From: Methanosarcina sp.
GTDB lineage: Archaea; Halobacteriota; Methanosarcinia; Methanosarcinales; Methanosarcinaceae
NCBI GenBank assembly: GCA_013331265.1
Contig: DUGS01000158.1
Coordinates: forward strand, 1-21,770
Direction of reading: 5' to 3'
DNA: 21,770 nucleotides
Part shown: positions 16,460-21,770 of the stretch, piece after piece
Numbering within the stretch: the first letter of the stretch is position 1
Layout of the letters: each line of letters begins with the position of its first letter
Translations under genes and position numbers: made by a program
The notes under the pieces: model-generated
What the model saw: the letters and a program-made list of their open reading frames with translations, nothing else
Database searches by the model: none
Told to the model about the DNA's origin: nothing

Positions 16460-17090
16460 AAAGATTTTTTTTCTTTTAAGTGATATTTCTGGCTAATTGA
16501 TAGGAATGGTCTTTATACACCAGTATCTGGCGTATAATTCTTTTACCGGCTTCAGGCCCAGTATTATTTCTGGCAGTACAAAACCTATCCTCTATATCCC
16601 TGAATACGTGCTGGAAACCATAAAGGACCAGAGAACACAAAAATAATAGCAAAATCAGATTTAAGACCGGATCAGGGATAATACACCCTTGAAAAGGCAG
16701 ATTTCAGAATTAAAGATTTATTTGAGCCGGAAAGAAAAGTCCCGGACCGCTGCAACTGCCTGTTATGCTTATGCCAGGAGAATTAAACCGGCGGAATAAT
16801 TCCTGACTATTGCTTGATGAAAGTTCTTACCTGCAAGGTAAATCGCCAAACTCCGGTCTGGTATTAAATCTCTCACAGATAGAGCTACTCTTTGACTTGC
16901 GACCAGAGTAAACAGACACTGTAATATCTACAGAGACTTTCTGTACCTGCCCGAAGTTCCTCGCCCTAACATAAGCTTATTGATGGATCTGAAATAGCTC
17001 TCAGAACCTTAAGTCAAATTATGTGTTTAGATTCAATCGCCTGATGTTTGAAGACTTCCAGAGATATTCCCATAGATGGAATAAACCTGA

Positions 17091-17127
17091 GGCGTAAGTG
17101 ATTTAAGTGTCCCTGACGCCTTTTTTT
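17091..17127 (+). terminator. Stem plus T7 run, terminator-like
   Basis: GGCGT at 17091-17095 pairs with ACGCC at 17116-17120, followed immediately by TTTTTTT at 17121-17127. The loop is 20 nt. It resembles an intrinsic terminator on the plus strand, yet no protein gene ends upstream on that strand, so it may close a non-coding transcript. Confidence 0.4.
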
Positions 17128-17484
17128 ATCTTAAACAAGTATCCCTTAAAAGATAAGTGGTAAAGCAGTGAATTGAATGCATCAGGTTTATTGAAAGCAC
17201 TTTTTGACTTTTACTTCATGGGTGATATTAATGTATAAGGTTTATTTTTAGATTTAAGGATATTAGCCCTGAATTGGTATATATGTATAATCTGAAGTTT
17301 CTATTAAGTTTGCATACGTTAATTACGTGAAATTCTTTACGAATCCAGTAGTGATGAATGGATGAAATTATTAATATATGGATGACCTGACAGAACAGCT
17401 CCAGCCCGCCTTAAAGCAACCTCGGCAAAACAGGAATTCTGTGCGTCACATGTCTTAAATTCATATATTTAATGCCTGCAGGAT

Positions 17485-17506
17485 TTAAGAACTTTGTGGT
17501 TCTTAA
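17485..17506. repeat. Perfect 8-bp palindrome
   Basis: TTAAGAAC (17485-17492) and GTTCTTAA (17499-17506) are perfect inverted repeats around a 6-nt spacer. It could be an operator or a small hairpin. Confidence 0.5.
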
Positions 17507-17621
17507 TGAAGTTAGTTAAACCTGAATATTTTAATTAATTCTAGATAAATTTAAGGATAGTAACTTTCGGGAAAGAATTTTAAGATAATAAAAAGTACTT
17601 TGTTGGAAAAATTTAGAAAAG

Positions 17622-17629
17622 TATATATA
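17622..17629 (+). promoter_or_regulatory. TATA box for candidate small RNA
   Basis: TATATATA followed by AA (17622-17630) is centred about 25 bases upstream of the base of the stem at 17651, which is the expected archaeal spacing to a transcription start. Confidence 0.5.
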
Positions 17630-17650
17630 AACAAAAGACGTCTAAAAATT

Positions 17651-17714
17651 TGAACGAGCGAGACAAATACACTGTTTTATATACTAACCCCCCCACTCCC
17701 AACTCGCTCGTTCA
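17651..17714 (+). ncRNA. Candidate small RNA or leader hairpin with C-rich loop
   Basis: TGAACGAGCGAG at 17651-17662 is the exact reverse complement of CTCGCTCGTTCA at 17703-17714, giving a 12-bp GC-rich stem in AT-rich surroundings. The 40-nt loop is otherwise AU-rich but contains seven consecutive Cs and then ACTCCC just before the right arm. A TATA box sits about 25 bases upstream and T-rich sequence follows (about 17744-17750). The loop could pair with G-rich ribosome binding sites. The opposite strand also has a TATA box (TATAAA, 17732-17737 read in reverse) at suitable distance, so direction is not settled. It may instead be the 5' leader of the flavoprotein gene starting at 17891. Confidence 0.5.
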
Positions 17715-17761
17715 GACCCACTTAAAACCATTTATATCCCTATTATTTTTCTGAAAATCGT

Positions 17762-17781
17762 CTTAAAATGGATATTTTAAG
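17762..17781. repeat. AT palindrome
   Basis: CTTAAAA (17762-17768) and TTTTAAG (17775-17781) form a perfect 7-bp inverted repeat with a 6-nt spacer, followed by an A9 run. It lies about 110 bases upstream of the flavoprotein start and could be a regulator site. Confidence 0.35.
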
Positions 17782-17890
17782 TAAAAAAAAAGTATATTTT
17801 CAAAGGAAATTGTTTCAAAGTAGTACTTTTAAGGAGTTTCTAAAAGCCTTTTTTGCATTTAAAAACTTATAATAGGCGCGAAGCACCATT

Positions 17891-19369
17891 ATGAAAAGCA
17901 TGGGAAGCAATTCTGGTGCAAAAGATACTGAAAGTGGAATTTCTCAAACAGCAGGCGAAATTCAGGGAAAAATATCTGAAAATGCCCCCTCACATACCCG
18001 GACAGAGAAAGGGCTTATAAAAGTGGTCATTATAGGAGGAGGAGCCTGTGGGATGGCAGCTGCCACCAAAATTCGAAGGCAGAGTGATTTCAATATAACT
18101 GTACTTTCATGGGACTCCCACACAGCTTACAGTCACTGCGGAATTCCTTTCGCCCTGGGTAGGGAAATTGAGAGTTTTGAAAAACTGATTGTAAAACCTC
18201 CAGGTTTTTTCAGGGAAAACAAAATCGATGTAAAGCTGAACGAGAAAGTCAAGTCAATAGACCTGACCGGACAGGTCGTTATGACAGGGGAAGGGGCCTA
18301 TCCTTTTGACAAGCTGGTAATTGCTACAGGAAGCCTGCCCTTCATATCTCGCGAAAGCCAGGCAAATATTTTACCGTATGGTATCTTTACGCTCAGAAGC
18401 CTTGCTGACGGAAAGCTATTTGGGAAAGCACTGGAAACTGCCCGGACAGTCTGCATCATAGGCGGGGGCACAATAGGAATTGAATGCGCGTCAGCCATCA
18501 CAAAGCGTGGGATTAAGACTATCCTTATAACCCGAAGTAACGACCTGCTTTCCAGACAGTTTGATTCCGATATGTCTTCGATTGTCAGGGCACAGCTTGA
18601 AACTCTCGGTGTGGAAGTTATCACAGGGGAACCTTTAGTTTTACCTGAAAACTTCTGGAAACAAAGAACCGTATTTGTAAATGACAGGAAGCTCCCTGCA
18701 GACCTTGTGCTCCTGGCAACGGGTGTAAAGCCCGAGACCTGGCTTGCCAGAGAAGCAGGAATAACTATTGGAAAGTCGGGAGGAATAGTCGTAAATGAAA
18801 TGCTTCAGGTAAATGCAGGAGGGAAGTTTCTCTCCCATGTGTACGCAGGGGGCGAATGTACTGAAGTTACCGACCTTATAACCGGAGAAAAAAAGCTGAG
18901 CCAGCTGGGTACAACTGCACGGCGTATGGCAGACGTGATCGGAAATAATATAACAGGCAAACATTCCATTTTCGGGCCCCTTGCTGATCCCTGGGTAGCC
19001 GTTGCCGGAGACCTGCAGTTCGGAGGCGTCGGGCTCACATCCGGTCAGGCCGAAAAACAGGGGATAAGGGTTGTAACAGGCTTTTCCCATGGACGCACCA
19101 GAGCTTCTTACTATCCGGGGCGAAAAGATATCTACATAAAACTTCTTTTTAAAGGCAACTGCCTTGCAGGAGCACAGCTTGCAGGAGGAGAAGGCATAAA
19201 AGAAAGGATCGACGCCCTCTCTTTTGCGATAAGAAAGAAAACAACAATTAAAGACCTTCTCAGCCTTGAAACCTGCTATGCCCCTCCGGTTTCCATGCTT
19301 GTTGATCCTCTGATCCCGGCTATAAAAAACGCAGTCAGGAATATGAAGGAAATTGAGGCAAATGAATGA
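17891..19369 (+). CDS. FAD/NAD(P)-dependent disulfide oxidoreductase, CoA-disulfide reductase / NADH oxidase type
   Basis: This pyridine-nucleotide flavoprotein is likely to reduce a disulfide, polysulfide or oxygen with NAD(P)H. The FAD-binding GGGACGMAAATKIRR lies near residues 49-63. The single redox-active cysteine of the CoADR/Nox group is C83 in SHCGIPFALG. A second dinucleotide-binding motif (CIIGGGTIGIECASAI) lies near residue 195, and YAGGECTEV binds FAD further on. A C-terminal dimerisation domain completes the 492 residues. The first 40 residues before KVVIIGGG are an unconserved-looking Ser/Glu-rich extension. A TATA-like CTTATAATA at 17866-17873 points to a transcript start near 17895, so ATG 17900 in a leaderless mRNA is an alternative to ATG 17891. 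rtcA follows after 42 bp and may be co-transcribed. Confidence 0.8.
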   Translation: MKSMGSNSGAKDTESGISQTAGEIQGKISENAPSHTRTEKGLIKVVIIGGGACGMAAATKIRRQSDFNITVLSWDSHTAYSHCGIPFALGREIESFEKLIVKPPGFFRENKIDVKLNEKVKSIDLTGQVVMTGEGAYPFDKLVIATGSLPFISRESQANILPYGIFTLRSLADGKLFGKALETARTVCIIGGGTIGIECASAITKRGIKTILITRSNDLLSRQFDSDMSSIVRAQLETLGVEVITGEPLVLPENFWKQRTVFVNDRKLPADLVLLATGVKPETWLAREAGITIGKSGGIVVNEMLQVNAGGKFLSHVYAGGECTEVTDLITGEKKLSQLGTTARRMADVIGNNITGKHSIFGPLADPWVAVAGDLQFGGVGLTSGQAEKQGIRVVTGFSHGRTRASYYPGRKDIYIKLLFKGNCLAGAQLAGGEGIKERIDALSFAIRKKTTIKDLLSLETCYAPPVSMLVDPLIPAIKNAVRNMKEIEANE

Positions 19370-19411
19370 AAAGCTGAATGAAGAGTTAAGTGAAACAATG
19401 GGGAGAGGGAA

Positions 19412-20476
19412 ATGATAGAAATTGACGGTTCTTATGGAGAAGGAGGCGGGCAAGTAGTCAGAACCGCTGTTGCCCTTTCTGCAGTTACTGGAGAAGAAAT
19501 AAAGGTTACGAATATAAGGAAAAACAGGCCAAATCCAGGCCTGAAACAGCAGCACCTTAAAGCTCTGGAAACTGCAGCAAAGATCTGCAGGGCAAGGGTT
19601 TCAGGTCTTTCTCCGGGTTCTACGGAGTTAGATTTTGCTCCAGTGGAAATAAAGGGGGGAAAGTATAATATTGATATCGGAACCGCAGGAAGCATAACTC
19701 TGCTTTTGCAATGCATTATGCCAGCCCTGCCTTTTGCAAAAGAAAAGGTCGAGTTAACAATTAGAGGTGGGACTGACGTTGCCTGGTCCCCTACAATAGA
19801 CTACCTGCAGCATGTAACTCTCAGGGCACTTGAAAAGCTTGGATATACGGGAAGTGTAACCCTGGAAGAACGCGGCTACTATCCCAGGGGAGGAGGAAAT
19901 GTCTCAGCTGTTTTTGAACCATGCAAGTTACATGGTTTTCATTTTCAGAAGAATGAAAAAAATAAAAGGGCAGGAGAAAAACTGACAGATGAAGAAGGTT
20001 TGAAAGGAAGGGCAAGCGAGAAGGAAAAAATCATGGGAATATCACATGCATCAAACCTTCCGGACCATGTGCCACCTCGCCAGGCAGAAGCTGCTAAATC
20101 CCTTCTTCTTGAAGCTGGGTACGCTTCCCAGATTGATGTCCGATCCTGCGAATTTTTTTCCACAGGAAGCGGGATAACTCTCTGGACTGGTTACTATGGG
20201 GGAAGCGCCCTTGGAGAGAAGGGGCTGCCTGCTGAGAAAGTAGGCGAGCGCGCTGCAGAAGAAATTATTGCAGAACTCAAAGCAGGAGCTGCTGTGGATA
20301 TGCATCTGTCAGACCAGTTGATCCCATATATGGCACTTGCAGGCAACAGTTCCTACACAGTCCGGGAGCTGACACCGCATGCCGCAACAAATATCTGGGT
20401 CACAGAGCAGTTTCTCGATGTTAAGTTCAGGATAGAAGAAAAAGAAGGCCTTTTTGAAGTATCGGTAGACTGGTGA
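19412..20476 (+). CDS. rtcA: RNA 3'-terminal phosphate cyclase
   Basis: RtcA converts RNA 3'-phosphate ends to 2',3'-cyclic phosphate using ATP via a covalent His-AMP. It begins MIEIDGSYGEGGGQVVRTAVALS and continues RKNRPNPGLKQQHLKAL, both hallmarks of the family. GTAGSITLLLQ and RGYYPRGGG follow. The nucleophilic histidine is H323 in the HAATNIW motif. A Lys/Glu-rich insertion of roughly 25 residues (about 180-205) lengthens the protein to 354. A GGGAG lies just upstream of the ATG at 19412. It is 42 bp downstream of the flavoprotein gene. The stop codon at 20474-20476 is only a few bases from a transposon remnant, so the last residues may have been altered by the insertion. Confidence 0.92.
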   Translation: MIEIDGSYGEGGGQVVRTAVALSAVTGEEIKVTNIRKNRPNPGLKQQHLKALETAAKICRARVSGLSPGSTELDFAPVEIKGGKYNIDIGTAGSITLLLQCIMPALPFAKEKVELTIRGGTDVAWSPTIDYLQHVTLRALEKLGYTGSVTLEERGYYPRGGGNVSAVFEPCKLHGFHFQKNEKNKRAGEKLTDEEGLKGRASEKEKIMGISHASNLPDHVPPRQAEAAKSLLLEAGYASQIDVRSCEFFSTGSGITLWTGYYGGSALGEKGLPAEKVGERAAEEIIAELKAGAAVDMHLSDQLIPYMALAGNSSYTVRELTPHAATNIWVTEQFLDVKFRIEEKEGLFEVSVDW

Positions 20477-20480
20477 ACTA

Positions 20481-20503
20481 CCCCTCAGCTAAAGACTGAG
20501 TGG
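20481..20503. repeat. Right-end-like hairpin of the IS200/IS605 remnant
   Basis: CTCAG (20484-20488) pairs with CTGAG (20496-20500) around the loop CTAAAGA, with two more outer C-G pairs after one mismatch. The TnpB remnant's TGA stop (minus strand) lies inside the stem. Confidence 0.55.
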
Positions 20504-20670
20504 CTTCCTGAATCATAGATGACCTTTTGGCATCTCAAACAGGCTTTAATTCCGGTAGTCCCTACCGTACTGAGTTCTGCCCATTCGTCCGTTACGGCTT
20601 TACATGAAAACGAACTTGGTACAGTGTATTTATTCAAGACCATTAACGCCTGAAGGTAACTCTTTAACAA
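20485..20670 (-). pseudogene. TnpB C-terminal remnant
   Basis: The last 27 or so residues, TVGTTGIKACLRCQKVIYDS and then GSHSVFS (20485-20568), resemble the tail that follows the zinc-ribbon and DRDxNAAxNI motifs in archaeal TnpB proteins (usually a TVGTTG-like segment and an acidic-Ser-Gly-Ser end). The RuvC catalytic residues and zinc ribbon are absent. Upstream codons do not continue into a TnpB core, and another frame across 20600-20660 also looks protein-like, suggesting frameshift and deletion. Not functional as a nuclease. Recognition rests on memory of the family, not on an alignment. Confidence 0.45.
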
Positions 20671-20775
20671 AGGTTGCTTGGTTCTCGCTAACCTATGTTT
20701 AAAATTAGATGGCTTTAATAGAATTAATAAGTTTAGAGGATAGTGAAAGTAATATGGATAAGTTGACGCTTATAT

Positions 20776-20798
20776 CCCCTGAGCTAAAGACTCAGGGG
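20776..20798. repeat. Perfect hairpin with CTAAAGA loop
   Basis: CCCCTGAG (20776-20783) and CTCAGGGG (20791-20798) form a perfect 8-bp stem around CTAAAGA, followed by TTTT on the plus strand. The loop equals that at 20489-20495, so it is probably the other terminal hairpin, or a second right end, of the same element family. It could also act as a terminator. Confidence 0.6.
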
Positions 20799-20878
20799 TT
20801 TTACGCTTCTTCCTATAAAAGGTAAAAAGTGAAAAAAGAAAAAAATGACACTAAGAGAATAAAAACAGTAAGGAAAAA

Positions 20879-21502
20879 TTAGTCCTCGAGTACAAGCAGG
20901 TACTCTGGAGGTATCTTTTCTGCAAGTACTATGTAATCCGTTGCAAGTTTTAGAGAAATTCCATCTTCCTGAGCTCTAAAGGCATCAACCTGTAAGATCA
21001 CAGGGTTTTCAGTATGAATCAGGGCAACTTCAGCTGCCTTTTCATATGTAGTACTGAGATGTACATAGCGCTGTTTGATAGGGAAAATTCCATTCTCTAG
21101 CAAGACGTCGACTTCCTCAGGACTTGCCCCGTAATACACATACGGAGTATCGCTTTCTTCATAGTCAAGGTCAACATTAACTGAATGTCCATAACGCGCT
21201 CTGATCATGGACCCGCTGATCTGATATCTTCCCTTTTCATCGGACTCGACAAGGGCATAAAGATATTCTTTTCTCATCCAGTTATAACGCCTTTTCATAA
21301 CCTCACAGAAAGCATTAAGGTCCACCCAGCCGCACATATCCATATTAACCCCTGCAGATGCCGGAAAGTGCCGAAGAGTACCCGATACGAACCTGCCAAG
21401 CTTTTCCTCTCTGCTGTCGTCAAGCACGTATCTACCAGGGCGTTTACACTGCTGACAGCTGCCTCCTCTAAAATAGCCGTGATCAGTGCATTTTCGAATC
21501 AT
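20879..21502 (-). CDS. kptA: RNA 2'-phosphotransferase (Tpt1/KptA family)
   Basis: Tpt1/KptA enzymes move a 2'-phosphate from RNA to NAD+, giving ADP-ribose 1'',2''-cyclic phosphate; in eukaryotes this finishes tRNA splicing, while the archaeal role is less clear. The N-terminus has a zinc-ribbon-like CTDHGYFRGGSCQQC (C5, H8, C16, C19), typical of archaeal KptA. The core shows LGRFVSGTLRHFP, GWVDLNAF, the catalytic MIRARYGHSV and YVHLSTTYEKA. ATG 21502 (MIRKCTDHGYF) is chosen since homologues usually begin there; ATG 21532 adds ten residues. The resulting length is 207 residues. It is transcribed toward the IS remnant and rtcA. T-rich sequence on the minus strand (about 20825-20878) could terminate it. 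Confidence 0.88.
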   Translation of the reverse strand: MIRKCTDHGYFRGGSCQQCKRPGRYVLDDSREEKLGRFVSGTLRHFPASAGVNMDMCGWVDLNAFCEVMKRRYNWMRKEYLYALVESDEKGRYQISGSMIRARYGHSVNVDLDYEESDTPYVYYGASPEEVDVLLENGIFPIKQRYVHLSTTYEKAAEVALIHTENPVILQVDAFRAQEDGISLKLATDYIVLAEKIPPEYLLVLED

Positions 21503-21650
21503 GATATCACGTACATAATGAAACTTTACCATAAATAAGGTTTTGTTTTAATTAACTTTATTTCTTAAAACTGGTTTTTGAAAAGAGAATTTTAAGCTAT
21601 ACCTTAAAACTTCCGACCCCTTCTTTCATTTAACTTCTCAGGTATTTGCC

Positions 21651-21770
21651 ATGTTTGAAAAGAACTGGACGCTATTTAATATAGGAACCGCTCACTCAAA
21701 GCAATATCTCAAGGAACTATCTGAAGGAACTATCTCAAGGAACTATCTCAAGGAACTATCTCAAGGAACT
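21651..21770 (+). CDS. Start of an unrecognised ORF with tandem repeats (cut by window edge)
   Basis: A frame of 40 codons opens at ATG 21651 and is still open at the last base. It begins MFEKNWTLFNIGTAHSKQYL and then runs into repeats, KELSEGTISRNYL followed by KELSQGT. The DNA under this is a 13-bp tandem repeat, so the protein period is 13 residues (39 bases). The ribosome binding site is weak. Divergent from kptA, with about 150 bases between starts. No family is recognised. It may be the N-terminus of a larger gene or a chance frame across repeats. Confidence 0.35.
   Translation, partial: MFEKNWTLFNIGTAHSKQYLKELSEGTISRNYLKELSQGT
21711..21770. repeat. 13-bp tandem repeat reaching the window edge
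   Basis: The unit AAGGAACTATCTC starts at 21711, 21724, 21737, 21750 and 21763, with one base variant (G for C at 21723). The array continues past the window. Thirteen is not a multiple of three, so copy-number change would shift any reading frame across it. Confidence 0.9.

Larger units (their letters stand above)
16460..17620. other. Long intergenic region without a supported protein gene
   Basis: About 1.16 kb with stops in every frame. The left half (about 16550-17130) has more balanced base composition than typical spacer and ends in a GC stem followed by seven Ts (17091-17127), so it could hold an untranslated RNA or a decayed gene. The right half is AT-rich. Small frames at 17044-17097 (17 codons plus stop) and 17378-17458 (26 codons plus stop) lack good ribosome binding sites. 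An 8-bp perfect palindrome lies at 17485-17506. Confidence 0.5.
20477..20803 (-). mobile_element. Decayed IS200/IS605-family (TnpB-type) element
   Basis: The left part carries, on the minus strand, the tail of a TnpB-like protein whose stop codon lies inside a hairpin (20481-20503), the usual arrangement at the right end of IS200/IS605 elements. A second hairpin with the same CTAAAGA loop and a related stem lies at 20776-20798. The roughly 300 bp between contain no transposase. This looks like an internally deleted element in minus orientation. Exact ends are not certain. Confidence 0.5.

Noticed and set aside
16729..16880. RNase P RNA-like string (GAAAGAAAAGTCC with GGACCGC nearby)
   Set aside because: Only a weak match to the first conserved block; the other conserved blocks of RNase P RNA could not be found in order.
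17044..17097. 17-codon frame beginning MFEDFQRYSHRW and ending in the terminator-like stem
   Set aside because: Too short, no ribosome binding site; frame may be chance.
17378..17458. 26-codon frame beginning MDDLTEQLQPAL
   Set aside because: Looks somewhat protein-like, but has no ribosome binding site and no recognised family; could be a decayed gene start.
18641..19555. 304-codon minus-strand frame opposite the flavoprotein and rtcA genes
   Set aside because: Antisense to two well-recognised genes and without any domain.
21711..21770. CRISPR-like repeats at the right edge
   Set aside because: 13-bp units without spacers.
1..21770. tRNA, rRNA, integrase, att sites or origin
   Set aside because: None seen on reading both strands; no tRNA-like cloverleaf or integrase motif was recognised.

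Overview
The window looks like a piece of a Methanosarcina chromosome. It carries an archaeal DnaG primase, an archaeosine synthase (ArcS), an UPF0058 protein, an archaeal KptA and an HdrD/GlcF-like CCG-domain Fe-S protein. Intergenic DNA is long and AT-rich, with archaeal TATA boxes and GGAG/GAGG ribosome binding sites. The genus is inferred from gene content and style; no database was searched and no species can be named.

Layout. 1-470: promoter-rich upstream DNA with a candidate small ORF. 471-6115: a plus-strand core run of leuA, a TatD-family hydrolase, a metallo-beta-lactamase-fold hydrolase and a YgiQ-family radical SAM protein. 6079-8027: an accessory patch made of an AT-rich gene for a large protein with a C-terminal HEPN-type R-X4-H motif (candidate phage-defence or toxin RNase), followed by a 135-bp MITE-like inverted-repeat segment. 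8028-8593 (minus): a tandem pair of small paralogous four-cysteine proteins. 8867-11407 (minus): a two-gene operon for an FAD-linked 2-hydroxyacid (D-lactate/glycolate type) dehydrogenase and its Fe-S partner. 11694-14485: ArcS, a RimI-like GNAT acetyltransferase and a convergent, overlapping UPF0058 gene. 14846-16408 (minus): dnaG. 16409-17890: about 1.5 kb with no convincing protein gene, but with a strong candidate small RNA or leader hairpin. 17891-20476: a CoA-disulfide-reductase/NADH-oxidase-type flavoprotein and rtcA. 20477-20803: a decayed IS200/IS605 (TnpB-type) remnant abutting the rtcA stop. 20879-21502 (minus): kptA. 21651-end: the start of an unrecognised ORF built on 13-bp tandem repeats and cut by the window edge.

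How the genes fit together. Most named genes are housekeeping. Four act on RNA or nucleic acid: ArcS (tRNA archaeosine), DnaG (primase, also an exosome component in archaea), RtcA (RNA 3'-phosphate cyclase) and KptA/Tpt1 (2'-phosphotransferase). LeuA feeds leucine synthesis. The dehydrogenase/Fe-S pair would pass electrons from a 2-hydroxyacid to an unknown acceptor.

The parts that ordinary annotation does not explain are the HEPN gene inserted at the 3' end of ygiQ, the TATA-flanked 12-bp inverted repeat with a C-rich loop at 17651-17714, the TnpB/reRNA-like remnant after rtcA, the small-protein pair, and the 13-bp repeat ORF at the right edge.
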